From the NCBI GenBank assembly GCA_020741775.1, contig DYYG01000031.1:1-64000 (forward strand): a DNA stretch of 64,000 nt, in the 5' to 3' direction. Under the pieces are notes generated by a model, which saw only the letters and a program-made list of their open reading frames with translations, was not told the DNA's origin and did no database searches. Position 1 is the stretch's first letter, and the number at the start of each line of letters is the position of its first letter. This DNA is from Methylorubrum populi (GTDB lineage: Bacteria; Pseudomonadota; Alphaproteobacteria; Rhizobiales; Beijerinckiaceae). Shown piece after piece: positions 26,132 through 35,697 of this stretch. The translations under genes were made by a program, and so were the position numbers.

Positions 26132-27889
26132 ATGAACATCTTCGCCCTCTTCGAGACGCGCGTGCGCGAGGCGCTCGAATCGCTCATCCGCTCCGGCCGG
26201 CTGCCCGAGGGGCTCGACCTGTCGCGCGTGCTGGTCGAGCCGCCCCGCGATCCCTCGCATGGCGACCTCGCCACCAACGCCGCCCTGGTGCTGGCCAAGG
26301 AGGCCAAGCAGAACCCGAAGGCGCTGGGCGAGGCCCTGGCCGAGGAGTTGCGCGGCGATTCTCGGGTGAGCGAGGCGAGCGTCGCCGGCCCCGGCTTCAT
26401 CAATCTGCGGCTGGCGCCGGAGGTGTTTCAGGAGGTGATCCGCGCGGCGCTCAAGGACGGCGAGGCCTATGGCCGGGCGCAGATGAGCGGCGGCCCGGTC
26501 AATATCGAGTACGTCTCCGCCAACCCGACCGGGCCGATGCATGTCGGCCATGGGCGCGGCGCGGTGTTCGGCGATGCGCTGGCCAACCTGCTCGCCGCCG
26601 CCGGCCGGCCGGTGACGCGCGAATACTACATCAACGATGCCGGCGCGCAGGTCGATGTGCTCGCCCGCTCCGCCTTCCTGCGCTACCGCGAGGCGCTCGG
26701 CGAGACCATCGCCATTCCCGAGGGCCTCTATCCGGGCGACTATCTCAAGCCGGTCGGCGAGAAGCTGGCCCAGGCGCATGGCCGGGCCCTGCTCGACAAG
26801 CCGGAGGCCGAGTGGCTGCCGCTGGTGCGCCGTTTCGCCATCGATGCGATGATGGACACGATCCGCGAGGATCTCGCCGCCATCGGCATCCGCCACGACG
26901 TGTTCTTCTCGGAGGCCACCCTCCAGGGCGAGAATGGCGGCAAGGTCGCGGAGCTGCTGGAAGCGCTTCGCGCCAAGGGCCTCGTCTACGAGGGGCACCT
27001 GCCGCCGCCCAAGGGGCAGCTGCCCGACGATTGGGAGGACCGGGAGCAGACGCTGTTCCGCTCGACCCAGTTCGGCGACGACGTGGACCGGGCGCTGCTG
27101 AAGTCGGACGGCTCCTACACCTACTTCGCCTCGGACATCGCCTATCACCGCGACAAGTGGCTGCGCGGCGCCAACGAGCTGATCGACGTGCTCGGCGCCG
27201 ACCATGGCGGCTACGTCAAGCGGATGCAGGCGGCGGTGAAGGCGGTCAGCGACGGCGAGGCCCGGCTCGACGTCAAGCTCTGCCAGCTCGTGCGGCTTTT
27301 GCGCGCGGGTGAGCCGGTCAAGATGTCCAAGCGCGCGGGTGAATTCATCACCCTGCGGGAAGTCATCGACGAGGTCGGCCGCGACGCGATCCGGTTCATG
27401 ATGCTCTACCGCAAGAACGACGCGACCCTCGATTTCGACCTCGCCAAGGTCGTGGAGCAATCGAAGGACAATCCGGTCTTCTATGTGCAGTACGGGCATG
27501 CGCGCCGGTTCTCGGTGCTGCGCCAGGCCCGCGAGGCCCTGCCGGGCGAGGATTTCTCGCGGGGGGCGCTGCTCGCCGATGCGGACCTCTCGGTGCTCAC
27601 CGATCCGGGCGAGATCGAGATGATGCGGCTCGTCGCCCAGTATCCGCGGGTGCTCGAATCAGCGGCCGCGGCGCACGAACCGCATCGAATCGCGTTCTAC
27701 CTCTACGAAACGGCAAGTTCGCTGCATAGTTTCTGGAACAAGGGCAAAGACTTGCCGCAATTACGGATTGTTAATCCAACCGACAGAAAGTCCACCCGGG
27801 CCCGATTGGCCCTCGTGGAGGCCTTGGGGGGCGTTCTCGCCTCCGGTCTCGCGGTCCTGGGTGTCTCCGCTCCCGACGAGATGCGGTGA
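26132..27889 (+). CDS. argS: Arginyl-tRNA synthetase
   Basis: The 585-residue class I synthetase has the HIGH-type motif HVGHGRG at about residues 137–143 and the KMSK motif KMSKRAG at about 397–403. The N-terminal additional domain and the C-terminal DALR anticodon-binding domain (ending [18 protein letters not shown]) are complete. It charges tRNA-Arg and is essential. The gene is full length and intact. Confidence 0.97.
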   Translation: MNIFALFETRVREALESLIRSGRLPEGLDLSRVLVEPPRDPSHGDLATNAALVLAKEAKQNPKALGEALAEELRGDSRVSEASVAGPGFINLRLAPEVFQEVIRAALKDGEAYGRAQMSGGPVNIEYVSANPTGPMHVGHGRGAVFGDALANLLAAAGRPVTREYYINDAGAQVDVLARSAFLRYREALGETIAIPEGLYPGDYLKPVGEKLAQAHGRALLDKPEAEWLPLVRRFAIDAMMDTIREDLAAIGIRHDVFFSEATLQGENGGKVAELLEALRAKGLVYEGHLPPPKGQLPDDWEDREQTLFRSTQFGDDVDRALLKSDGSYTYFASDIAYHRDKWLRGANELIDVLGADHGGYVKRMQAAVKAVSDGEARLDVKLCQLVRLLRAGEPVKMSKRAGEFITLREVIDEVGRDAIRFMMLYRKNDATLDFDLAKVVEQSKDNPVFYVQYGHARRFSVLRQAREALPGEDFSRGALLADADLSVLTDPGEIEMMRLVAQYPRVLESAAAAHEPHRIAFYLYETASSLHSFWNKGKDLPQLRIVNPTDRKSTRARLALVEALGGVLASGLAVLGVSAPDEMR

Positions 27890-27920
27890 CACCGGAAGGT
27901 GTTGTTGAGAGGATGAGGCC

Positions 27921-29327
27921 ATGACGGGACACGCATCGCGCGCGACGGTCGATTTCGACGCCTTCGAGCGCGAGCTGCGTCAGACGTCGCAGGAGGCGGG
28001 CCGGGCGCAGCCGTCGCCGCAGGCGCAGGCCAAGGGCGACCCGCTCGCCGAGCTCGCCCGCATCGTCGGCCAGGACGATCCCTTCCGCGCCCTGCTGGAG
28101 GCGCGGGAGAAGGGCTCCGCGCAGCCGGCGGCCCCGGCCGCTCCGGAGCGGCGCCTGCCCGAGACCGGCCGCCCGGCGCGGGTCGAGCCGACCTTCGTGG
28201 ACGCGCCGGCTCCGGCCTCGTCCCAGAGCCCGGCGGACGCCTTCGACCAATATCTCGCCTCCGTCGAGCAGGGCATCTACGCGGACGCCCCCGCCGATCC
28301 TGCCGCCTTCGCCGAGGCCGACGAGGGCTACCGCACGGGCCCTGTGGAGCGTCCGCGCAGCCGCAACCGCCTCGTCCAGGTCGGCGCCGGCCTCGCCGTG
28401 GTCGCCGTCTGCGTCGGCGGCGCGCTGGCCTGGCGCGGCACCCATGGCGGCAGCGGCGGCGGCCCGATCACCGTGCTCGCCGACAAGACCCCGCTGAAGG
28501 TGCAGCCGGCCACCACCGACGGCGTCGAGATTCCCGACCAGAACAAGCAGATCTACAACCGCAACGCCAAGGACGGTCAGATCAAGATCGTCAACCGCGA
28601 GGAGCAGCCGCTCGACGTCAGCCAAGCCGCCCGCACGGCGGCCGCGCGCAACGAGGGCACCGAGCCGGGGCAGGGCGGGGCGACTCCGGGACAGGCCGGC
28701 CTGCTGACCGATTCCCTCGGTGAGCCGCGCCGGGTCCGCACCGTCTCGGTCAAGCCGGATACGCCGGTCCACCAGCCGCCGCAGGCCGCCCCGGCCCAGA
28801 ACGTCGCGGAGGCCGCCCAGACGCCGTCCTCGCCGATCCCGACCATGACGATGCCCGACGCCTCGGACACCGCCACCCCGTCGGCGGCCGCTCCGGCCAC
28901 GCCGCGCAAACCCAGCCGCGCCCTGGCCTCGACCCCAACTCCGGCGGAGGCTCCCGCCGCCGAGGCACAGCCGGAAGCGCCGCGCGCCAAGGCACCCCAG
29001 CGCGTCGCCTCCGTCTCGCCGGAGACCACCGCCAGCACCGCCCCGCCGCAGCCGGCCGCAGCCTCCGCCGCCCTCACGGCTCCGGTCAGCGGCTACTCGG
29101 TCCAGCTCGGCGTGCGCGGCAGCGAGGGCGAGGCGCGGGCCGCCTTCCGCGAGATGCAGTCCAAGTACAGCCAGCTCGCCGGCAAGCCCGAGTTGATCCG
29201 GCAGGCTGAGGTGAACGGCAAGACGCTGTTCCGCGTCCGCGTCGGGCCCCTGGCCAAGACCGAAGCCTCCAGCCTGTGCAGCGCGCTGCAGGGGGCGGGC
29301 GGCCAGTGCTTCGTCGCCAAGAACTGA
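27921..29327 (+). CDS. SPOR-domain inner-membrane protein
   Basis: The 468-residue protein has a cytoplasmic N-terminus of about 140 residues, one membrane span (LVQVGAGLAVVAVCVGGALAW), a long Pro/Ala-rich periplasmic linker and a C-terminal SPOR domain (about residues 390–465, SGYSVQLGVRGSEGEARAAF, LFRVRVGPLAKTEAS). SPOR domains bind peptidoglycan lacking stem peptides at the septum. It lies 31 bp after argS and is followed by nagZ, the common alphaproteobacterial order. Probably a cell-division or wall-remodelling factor. Confidence 0.88.
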   Translation: MTGHASRATVDFDAFERELRQTSQEAGRAQPSPQAQAKGDPLAELARIVGQDDPFRALLEAREKGSAQPAAPAAPERRLPETGRPARVEPTFVDAPAPASSQSPADAFDQYLASVEQGIYADAPADPAAFAEADEGYRTGPVERPRSRNRLVQVGAGLAVVAVCVGGALAWRGTHGGSGGGPITVLADKTPLKVQPATTDGVEIPDQNKQIYNRNAKDGQIKIVNREEQPLDVSQAARTAAARNEGTEPGQGGATPGQAGLLTDSLGEPRRVRTVSVKPDTPVHQPPQAAPAQNVAEAAQTPSSPIPTMTMPDASDTATPSAAAPATPRKPSRALASTPTPAEAPAAEAQPEAPRAKAPQRVASVSPETTASTAPPQPAAASAALTAPVSGYSVQLGVRGSEGEARAAFREMQSKYSQLAGKPELIRQAEVNGKTLFRVRVGPLAKTEASSLCSALQGAGGQCFVAKN

Positions 29328-29418
29328 GACCGGCACTGAGCCGATAAGCCGCCGGGTCGCATTGGCCCGGCGCCCATGAGACTCCGTTTGACGCGATCGA
29401 CGGTTCGATCCCACGCGC

Positions 29419-29474
29419 CTCCTCAGCCTGCGATGCCGCGCAAGCAGCCTCGATGGTCGCAGCTCGGGATGAGG
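29419..29474 (-). repeat. Dispersed repeat copy (short form)
   Basis: Read on the minus strand it begins CCTCATCCCGAGCTGCGACC, then has ATCGAGGC, and ends GGCTGAGG, matching the theme of the copies at 6988 and 32436. It sits in the 261-bp gap between the SPOR gene and nagZ. Confidence 0.5.
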
Positions 29475-29588
29475 GCGTGGGCGGGATGGGCAAGTTCCGC
29501 CTGACGACCCCGCGGAGTCAGCGTCATGCGAGGACGGCTTCGGGAGGGGCATCCTGAAGCCGCCGCCATTTCCAGGAAGACGCCTGCC

Positions 29589-30602
29589 ATGACTTCCGCC
29601 AGCACGGCCCGCGCCGTCATCCTCGGCTGCTCCGGAACGGCGCTGACGCCGGAGGAAAGCGCCTTCTTCCGCGATCTGCGCCCCTGGGGCTTCATCCTTT
29701 TCAAGCGCAACATCGGCACGCCGGAGGAGGTGCGGGCCCTGACCGCCTCCCTGCGGGAGACCCTGGGCCGGGCGGATGCGCCGATCCTGATCGATCAGGA
29801 GGGCGGGCGGGTGCAGCGCATGGGCCCCCCGCACTGGCCGAAATACCCCGCCGGCGGCCGCTTCGGCGCCCTGGGCGATGAGGCCGTGGCGATGGCCCGG
29901 CTCGGCGCCCGGCTGATGGCGTACGATCTGGCCGAGGTCGGGATCACCGTCGATTGCGCGCCGATGCTCGACGTTCCCGTCGCCGGATCGGACAACATCG
30001 TCGGCGACCGGGCCTACGGCGCGACGCCGGAGGCGGTGATTGCCCTCGGCCGCGCCGTGGCCGAGGGGCTGATGGCGGGCGGGGTGCTGCCGGTCATCAA
30101 GCACATTCCCGGCCATGGCCGGGCGACCTGCGACAGCCATCTCGACCTGCCGGTGGTCGAAGCCGACCGGGCGAGCCTGTCGCAGAACGACTTCCGCCCC
30201 TTTCAGGCGCTGGCCGACCTGCCGCTGGCCATGAGCGCGCATGTGGTGTTCACCGCCCTGGATCCCGAGCGGCCGGCGACCCTGTCGGAGACGGTGATCC
30301 GCGAGGTGGTGCGCGGCGAGATCGGCTTCGACGGCTTGCTGATGACGGACGATCTGTCGATGCATGCGCTCCAGGGGCCGTTCCGGGCGCGGGCCGAGGC
30401 CGCCTACGGCGCCGGCATCGACGTGGTGCTCCATTGCAATGGGCGCATGGACGAGATGCGGGCGGTCGCCGAGACGGTGCCGGATCTGACGGGGTCGGCG
30501 GAACGCCGGGCCGGGGCGGCCCTGGCCCGGCTGGCGCCCCCGGAGGCGCTCGATCTGGCCGAGGCCCGCGCCCGGTTCGAGGCCGCCTTCGCGACAGCCT
30601 GA
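29589..30602 (+). CDS. nagZ: Beta-N-acetylhexosaminidase
   Basis: The 337-residue glycoside hydrolase family 3 enzyme has the Lys-His motif KHIPGHGRATCDSH (from about residue 170) and the nucleophile Asp in MTDDLSM (about residues 252–258). It removes GlcNAc from anhydro-muropeptides in cytoplasmic wall recycling. The start at 29589 has AGGAAG nine bases upstream. No signal peptide, as expected. The next gene is tatA, without the scpA/scpB pair often found here in related genomes. Confidence 0.93.
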   Translation: MTSASTARAVILGCSGTALTPEESAFFRDLRPWGFILFKRNIGTPEEVRALTASLRETLGRADAPILIDQEGGRVQRMGPPHWPKYPAGGRFGALGDEAVAMARLGARLMAYDLAEVGITVDCAPMLDVPVAGSDNIVGDRAYGATPEAVIALGRAVAEGLMAGGVLPVIKHIPGHGRATCDSHLDLPVVEADRASLSQNDFRPFQALADLPLAMSAHVVFTALDPERPATLSETVIREVVRGEIGFDGLLMTDDLSMHALQGPFRARAEAAYGAGIDVVLHCNGRMDEMRAVAETVPDLTGSAERRAGAALARLAPPEALDLAEARARFEAAFATA

Positions 30603-30756
30603 GAAGCAGGCGAAGTGCGACAAAGAAAAGCAAGGGCTGCGCGGGGTTTGCCCGGTGCGGCGCCCTGCGCTGCTTGTGTTCGCGCCACTCGATCCCTAGG
30701 TTCGCCCCAATTCAAGAGGAGGCGCCGCCGGGTTCGGCGCGGCGCAGGAGGTTGCC

Positions 30757-31032
30757 ATGGGCAGCATGAGTGTCTGGCACTGGGTGATCGTGGCGGTCGT
30801 CGTCATGCTGCTGTTCGGTCGCGGCAAGGTGTCGGAACTGATGGGCGACGTCGCCAAGGGCATCAAGGCCTTCAAGAAGGGCATGGCCGACGACGAAACC
30901 CAGCCGCCGCAGACCAATTCGGTTCCGCCGGTGGGTCCGAACGATCCGGTGCGGACGCTGCCGCCTCAGGGCACGCCGGGTGCTGCCCCGCAGCAGACCC
31001 ATGTGCCGGCCGGCGACCATAAGACGATCTGA
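30757..31032 (+). CDS. tatA: Twin-arginine translocase subunit TatA
   Basis: The 91-residue protein has an N-terminal membrane helix ([16 protein letters not shown]), the hinge [22 protein letters not shown] with its amphipathic helix, and a Pro/Gln-rich cytoplasmic tail. TatA multimers form the protein-conducting element for folded Tat substrates. An AGGAGG lies upstream. First of the tatABC genes. Confidence 0.95.
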   Translation: MGSMSVWHWVIVAVVVMLLFGRGKVSELMGDVAKGIKAFKKGMADDETQPPQTNSVPPVGPNDPVRTLPPQGTPGAAPQQTHVPAGDHKTI

Positions 31033-31143
31033 CCGGAGAGATCGGACGGGTCGCACTGCGCGGTTGAAGATCGGCGCCGGGCGAGTTAGCGCGGGCCGCG
31101 CGCCCGGCCTCGTCAGGCGCGGGCTCGTGGGACGGACGACGCG

Positions 31144-31596
31144 ATGCTGGACATGAGCTGGGGCGAGGTGATGCTGATCGGCGGCGTCGCCCTGATCGTC
31201 ATCGGACCCAAGGATCTGCCGAAGGCCCTGCGCACCCTGGGTCAGGTGACCACCAAGGTCCGGCGCATGGCCGGCGAGTTCCAGTCGCAGTTCAACGAGG
31301 CGATCCGCGAGGCGGAACTCGAGGAAGTGCGCCGCGACGTCGAGGGCATGAAGCGCAGCGTCGATGCCGCGCGCCCGGCCTTCAACCCCGTCGACACGAT
31401 CCGCAACGAGATCCGCAGTGCGGTCGAGGGCCGCACCGCCTCCGGCGAGGCGGTGAAGGATGCCGGCAGCTTCGATGTGCCGCGTCCCACTTCCGAACAG
31501 CAGGTGGCGCAGGTTCAAGCCGCCCTGGCTCCGTCGCCGGCCGACGATGCCCCCCCGTCCCATGCCAGCAAATCCGAGACAGGCCCGACTCCATGA
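31144..31596 (+). CDS. tatB: Twin-arginine translocase subunit TatB
   Basis: The 150-residue protein begins [20 protein letters not shown] and continues [15 protein letters not shown], the TatB hallmark, followed by a long amphipathic helix and a tail. TatB forms the substrate-receptor complex with TatC. Its stop overlaps the tatC start by four bases. Confidence 0.95.
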   Translation: MLDMSWGEVMLIGGVALIVIGPKDLPKALRTLGQVTTKVRRMAGEFQSQFNEAIREAELEEVRRDVEGMKRSVDAARPAFNPVDTIRNEIRSAVEGRTASGEAVKDAGSFDVPRPTSEQQVAQVQAALAPSPADDAPPSHASKSETGPTP

Positions 31597-32393
31597 GCGA
31601 CGAGCGCGATGAGGCCGAGATCGAGGCCTCGCGGGCACCCCTTCTGGAGCACCTGATCGAATTGCGGTCGCGACTGATCAAGTCGCTGATCGCGTTCATC
31701 GTGATGTTCTTCGGCTGCTTCTTCTTCTCGAAGCAGATCTACAACGTGCTCGTGCATCCCTATGTTTCGATCGTCGGCGCGCAGAACGCCGAGCTGATCG
31801 CGACCCATTTCCTCGAGCAGGTCTTCACCAACATCAAGCTCAGCGTGTTCGGAGCGGGCTTCCTCGCGTTTCCGGTCATCGCCGCGCAGGTCTACGCCTT
31901 CGTGGCGCCCGGCCTCTACCGCAACGAGCGGCAGGCCTTCCTGCCCTATCTCATTGCCACGCCGATCTTCTTCCTGCTCGGGGCGCTGGTCGTCTACTTC
32001 CTGGCGATGCCGCTGCTGATCCAGTTCTCGGTCTCGCTCCAGCAGATCGGGCAGCCGGGCGAGGCGACGATCAAGCTGCTGCCGAAGGTCGACGAGTATC
32101 TCTCGCTGATCATGACGCTGATCTTCGCCTTCGGCCTCGCCTTCCAGATGCCGGTGATCCTGACGCTGCTCGGCCAGATCGGCGTGATCGACGCCGCCTT
32201 CCTGCGGGAGAAGCGACGCTATGCCATCGTGCTGGTGTTCGTGGCGGCGGCGGTGCTGACGCCGCCGGACGTGATCTCCCAGCTCTCGCTGGCGATCCCG
32301 ATGCTGCTCCTCTACGAGGCCAGCGTCTTCTCCGTCGCCCGCATGGAAAAAGTCCGGAAAGCGCGGCGGCGCGCCGAGGGTCTGGAAGACTGA
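31593..32393 (+). CDS. tatC: Twin-arginine translocase subunit TatC
   Basis: The 266-residue protein has six membrane spans and the conserved N-terminal signature [15 protein letters not shown] (about residues 15–29), which contacts the twin-arginine signal. Further landmarks are [12 protein letters not shown] and the acidic loops. An ATGA overlap with tatB shows translational coupling. The gene is complete and has no clear terminator; a dispersed repeat follows. Confidence 0.96.
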   Translation: MSDERDEAEIEASRAPLLEHLIELRSRLIKSLIAFIVMFFGCFFFSKQIYNVLVHPYVSIVGAQNAELIATHFLEQVFTNIKLSVFGAGFLAFPVIAAQVYAFVAPGLYRNERQAFLPYLIATPIFFLLGALVVYFLAMPLLIQFSVSLQQIGQPGEATIKLLPKVDEYLSLIMTLIFAFGLAFQMPVILTLLGQIGVIDAAFLREKRRYAIVLVFVAAAVLTPPDVISQLSLAIPMLLLYEASVFSVARMEKVRKARRRAEGLED

Positions 32394-32435
32394 AAACGCG
32401 TTCGACTCGACTGACAGGTTTGATCCAGCCGACGG

Positions 32436-32600
32436 CCTCATCCTGACGTGCAGCGCAGGCGGCCTCGACGGAGCGTTCCAGATATCTCGGCCGCATATCT
32501 TGGCCAGATATCTTGGCCAGGTATCTTGGCCAGGTATCTTGGAAAGCCCTGGAGCCCTCCTTCGCGGCTCCCTGCGGTCGCCTCTCAGGATAGGGTCGTG
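32436..32600 (+). repeat. Dispersed repeat copy with internal tandem array
   Basis: The element starts CCTCATCCTGACGTGCAGCG, has GGCCTCGACGGAG, and ends with CCCTCCTTCGCGGCTCCC and CTCAGGAT, the same ends as the copy at 6988–7080. Between these ends a tandem array has been expanded. It follows tatC directly and may end its transcript or mark a rearrangement point. Confidence 0.7.
32482..32542. repeat. 4.7 tandem copies of a 13-bp unit
   Basis: Units read ATATCTCGGCCGC, ATATCTTGGCCAG (twice), GTATCTTGGCCAG and a partial GTATCTTGG. The tandem number is likely to vary between strains, since such arrays slip in replication. Confidence 0.8.
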
Positions 32601-32726
32601 GACGAGAGGCAGGCGCGGCGTCTGAGCGAATTCTAAGATGTCTTGCGCATCACTTTCTTGCGCGCAAACTTGTCGGTCTTCGACGCTGCCCCATACTCCT
32701 CCGGCTTGAAAACCGGAGGGAACCCC

Positions 32727-33437
32727 ATGTTACGCACGATGCGGACCGCCATCGCGGTCGCCGCCCTGACGACGCTCGCGGGCACGGCCCAGGCCGCGCC
32801 GGAACTGCAACGGGTGCGGGGCACCATCGAGAGCAGCGACGCTAACTCGGTCACGATCAAGACCACCGACGGCAAGTCGGAGACGGTGCAGTTCGGCGGC
32901 GCCAAGTTCGCCTGGGTGGTGAAGTCGAGCCTCGACCAGATCAAGGAAGGCACCTTCATCGGCACTGCCACCAAGGGTGAGAACCCGATGACGGCGCTCG
33001 AGGTCGTGCTGTTCCCCGAGGCCATGCGCGGCACGGCGGAAGGCCATTATGCCTGGGACGCGATCCCCGACCAGACGGGCGGCGGCAGCGGTCCGGTCGT
33101 GAAGAGCTCCATGACCAACGGCACCGTGAAGGCCGGTGGCGGAAGCGCCGCGGGCGGCGCGCCGAAGGTGAAAAGCTCCATGACCAACGCGACCGTGGCC
33201 AGCAGTTCCGCCGGATCCGGTACGGCGGGCGAGCGCACGCTGACCGTCACCTATGACAAGGATGGCTCGAAGACGATCGTGGTGCCGCCCAAGGCTCCGA
33301 TTGTCGCTTTCGAGCAGGCCGACAAGTCGATCCTGACGCCGGGCGGAAAGATCTTCGTGGTCGCGGCCAAGGATGGCGGCAAGCTCGATGGCAAGCTCGT
33401 CGCCGTCGGCAAGGACGGCCTCACCCCGCCGATGTAA
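32727..33437 (+). CDS. Secreted protein of unknown function
   Basis: The 236-residue protein has a signal peptide (MRTAIAVAALTTLAGTAQA). The N-terminal domain, ELQRVRGTIESSDANSVTIK then FAWVVKSSLDQIKEGTFIGT, looks like an OB/beta-barrel fold of the type found in metal or nucleic-acid-binding secreted proteins. A Gly/Ser linker carries a duplicated VKSSMTN motif. The start at 32727 has GGAGGG upstream. I recognise no named family. Confidence 0.75.
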   Translation: MLRTMRTAIAVAALTTLAGTAQAAPELQRVRGTIESSDANSVTIKTTDGKSETVQFGGAKFAWVVKSSLDQIKEGTFIGTATKGENPMTALEVVLFPEAMRGTAEGHYAWDAIPDQTGGGSGPVVKSSMTNGTVKAGGGSAAGGAPKVKSSMTNATVASSSAGSGTAGERTLTVTYDKDGSKTIVVPPKAPIVAFEQADKSILTPGGKIFVVAAKDGGKLDGKLVAVGKDGLTPPM

Positions 33438-34122
33438 CGCGGCCGCCCCATGCGGCCCCGCGCAGGGTAACTGGTGCGTTCGCGCGCGCCTTTCCCCGGA
33501 TTTGGAGCCGGGACTTGCGCCGCCTCAAGCCATTCCCGGTCGGGTGACCGCCGGGAATGGCTTTCAGTTCTTGTGCCGAGGCGTTCCCTTTTGCCGGACC
33601 GGCGTCCAGCCCGGCGCATCGTCAGGCGGGCCACGGTGAGAGGGAACGCTGCGAGAGAGGCGAAACCCCGCGCCGTCATCCTTCGCCATCTCCGGCAGCA
33701 GCCCCGTGGCGACGAACGCCGTCCTGCCGATGCCACCGGAGACGGGTGCGCGGACCGGCGGGCCTCTCTCGTTCCTCAGCGTCCCTCACGGCGCATCCGC
33801 CGCGCCGTGGCATGGCCTAGCCCGCCCCATGGCCATCCGGATTGCGCAGCTGCGGAACGCTTGAAACGGTCCGGCGACCCGGCTCAGGCCAAAAAGAATC
33901 TTCCCGATCCCCACCGTATCGCGATGCAGGCATCCTCCGCCCCACGAGAACAATGCAAAAACAATCCGTTGATTTGCACTGCCTGAGTTCTCTAAATTTC
34001 AGGGCAACACCGTTTCCACAACACCCGACATCTCGAGGAAGACTTGCACTCTGAAACGCTTCATCCGAAGCGTTCAGGCGATGGTCTTGTTCGGGCTTGG
34101 GTCCTGCCCTGGATCATTCGCG
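33438..34122. other. Non-coding stretch upstream of the sulfonate operon
   Basis: No frame here has a good ribosome site or family-like sequence. A 13-bp stem-loop at 33527–33563 (arms AAGCCATTCCCGG and its complement, loop of 11) may end the preceding transcript. The last 200 bp, about 33890–34060, is AT-richer and probably carries the promoter of the sulfonate operon; TTGATT at about 33970 is a possible -35. Confidence 0.45.
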
Positions 34123-34701
34123 ATGCCCGCACGGATCGTTGCTTTCTCCGGCAACACGCACCGCCCCTCCCGCACCCGCACCTTGGTCGAGGCCGTCGCC
34201 GCCGAATTGTCGCGCCTGCGCCCGATCGACCTGAAGGTCTACGACCTCGTCGATGCCGGCACCGGCATCGCGGTGGCGGGCCGCTCGGCCCTGCCGCTGC
34301 CGGCGGCGCGGATCGTGGAAGGCATCGAATCCGCCGATGCGCTGATCGTCGGCTCGCCGGTCTACAAGGGCAGCTATGCCGGCCTGTTCAAACACCTGAT
34401 CGACTTCGTCGCGCCGGAAGCCCTCATCGGCAAGCCGGTGGTGCTGACGGCGACCGGCGGCGGTCCGCGCCACGCCCTCGTGGTCGAGCATTCCCTGCGC
34501 CCGCTCTTCGGCTTCTTCTCGGCCCAGACCGCGCCGACCTCCGTCTATGCCGGCGACACCGAAATCGCCGAGGGCCGCATCGCCGACGAGATCGTGCGGG
34601 CCCGCGTGGCGCAGGCCGCCGCCGAACTCGCCCGCCTCCTCGACGCCGCACCGAGCGCCGTCGCGCCCGCCGCCCTTCCCGTCGCCGCCGTCGCGCGCTG
34701 A
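34123..34701 (+). CDS. ssuE: NADPH-dependent FMN reductase, SsuE-like
   Basis: The 192-residue flavodoxin-like protein starts MPARIVAFSGNTHRPSRTRT, with the FMN-phosphate loop at residues 9–16. SPVYKGSYAGLFKHLIDF follows near residues 80–97, a segment characteristic of SsuE/MsuE. It supplies reduced FMN to the SsuD monooxygenase encoded downstream. The start at 34123 is at the family beginning; the ribosome site is weak. First gene of the sulfonate operon. The C-terminal 15 residues are Ala/Pro-rich. Confidence 0.88.
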   Translation: MPARIVAFSGNTHRPSRTRTLVEAVAAELSRLRPIDLKVYDLVDAGTGIAVAGRSALPLPAARIVEGIESADALIVGSPVYKGSYAGLFKHLIDFVAPEALIGKPVVLTATGGGPRHALVVEHSLRPLFGFFSAQTAPTSVYAGDTEIAEGRIADEIVRARVAQAAAELARLLDAAPSAVAPAALPVAAVAR

Positions 34702-34708
34702 GGCGCCG

Positions 34709-35689
34709 ATGCTCGACCGCCGCCGCCTCCTCGCCGCAAGCCTCGCCGCTGCGGCCGGCACTGCCCTGGGGACCCATGCTTCCCTCGCGGCGGAGCCGGG
34801 CCTGCTGCGCATCGGCTACCAGAAAAACGGCATCCTCGCCGTTGCCCGGGAGCAGGCCGCCATCGAGGCCGCCCTGAAGGGGCAGGGCGTCGGGGTGCGC
34901 TGGGTCGAGTTCTCGTTCGGCCCGCCGCTGCTGGAGGCGCTGAGCCTCGGTGCCGTCGATTTCGGCCAGACCGGCGACGCACCGCCGATCTTCGCCCAGG
35001 CAGCGAACGCCAACCTCGTCTACGCGGCGGCCCAGCCCCGGGGCGGCTCGGGCTCGGCGATCCTGCTGCCGAAGGGCTCGAACATCGCGACACTGGCCGA
35101 CCTCAAGGGCAAGCGCGTCGCCTTCGCCAAGGGATCGAGCGCGCATAATCTCACCGTCGCCGCCTTGGAGAAGGCGGGCCTGAGCTACCGCGACATCACC
35201 CCCGTCCTGCTCGCTCCGGCCGACGGTGCCGCCGCCTTCGCCGGCGGGACGGTCGATGCCTGGACGGTGTGGGACCCGTATTTCGCCATCGCCGAGGCCG
35301 GGGAGGGCGTGCGCATCCTGGCCCAGGCCCCGGACATCACCCCGACCAACAATTTCTTCCTGGCGAACACGGGTTTCGCCGAGGAGCGGCCGCAGGTGCT
35401 GAAGGCGGCGCTGGCGGCCCTCGGCGAGGTCGCGCTCTGGTGCGAGGCTAACCGCCCCAGCGTCGCGGCCAGCCTGTCGAAGGTGACAGGCGTGCCCGTG
35501 ACCGCGACCCGCAGGGCGGTGGACCGCATCCGGTTCGTCATCGCCCCGATGGAGGCGGATGTCGCCGCCGAGCAGCAGCGCATCGCCGACCGTTTCCACC
35601 GCCTCGGCGTGATCCCGCGCCCGGTGCGCATCGCCGACATCGTCTGGTCGCCCCCCGAGGCGCCGGCCCCATCACCGAAGAACGGATAA
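34709..35689 (+). CDS. ssuA: Sulfonate ABC transporter substrate-binding protein
   Basis: The 326-residue periplasmic binding protein has a signal peptide (MLDRRRLLAASLAAAAGTAL, cleavage near ASLAAEP). The aliphatic-sulfonate family motif LRIGYQKNGILAVARE follows, then DFGQTGDAPPIFAQAA and VDAWTVWDPYFA. It captures alkanesulfonates for the SsuBC importer. It lies seven bases after ssuE. First of three related binding proteins in this operon. Confidence 0.9.
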   Translation: MLDRRRLLAASLAAAAGTALGTHASLAAEPGLLRIGYQKNGILAVAREQAAIEAALKGQGVGVRWVEFSFGPPLLEALSLGAVDFGQTGDAPPIFAQAANANLVYAAAQPRGGSGSAILLPKGSNIATLADLKGKRVAFAKGSSAHNLTVAALEKAGLSYRDITPVLLAPADGAAAFAGGTVDAWTVWDPYFAIAEAGEGVRILAQAPDITPTNNFFLANTGFAEERPQVLKAALAALGEVALWCEANRPSVAASLSKVTGVPVTATRRAVDRIRFVIAPMEADVAAEQQRIADRFHRLGVIPRPVRIADIVWSPPEAPAPSPKNG

Positions 35690-35697
35690 GCCCGACC

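Noticed and set aside
29396..29420. GGTTCGATCC resembling a tRNA T-arm
   Set aside because: No acceptor stem, D-arm or anticodon arm can be built around it; it borders a dispersed repeat copy.
33557..33986. Open frames in the gap before the sulfonate operon
   Set aside because: No ribosome site and Arg/Pro/Ser-rich translations; the region has hairpins and an AT-rich promoter-like end.
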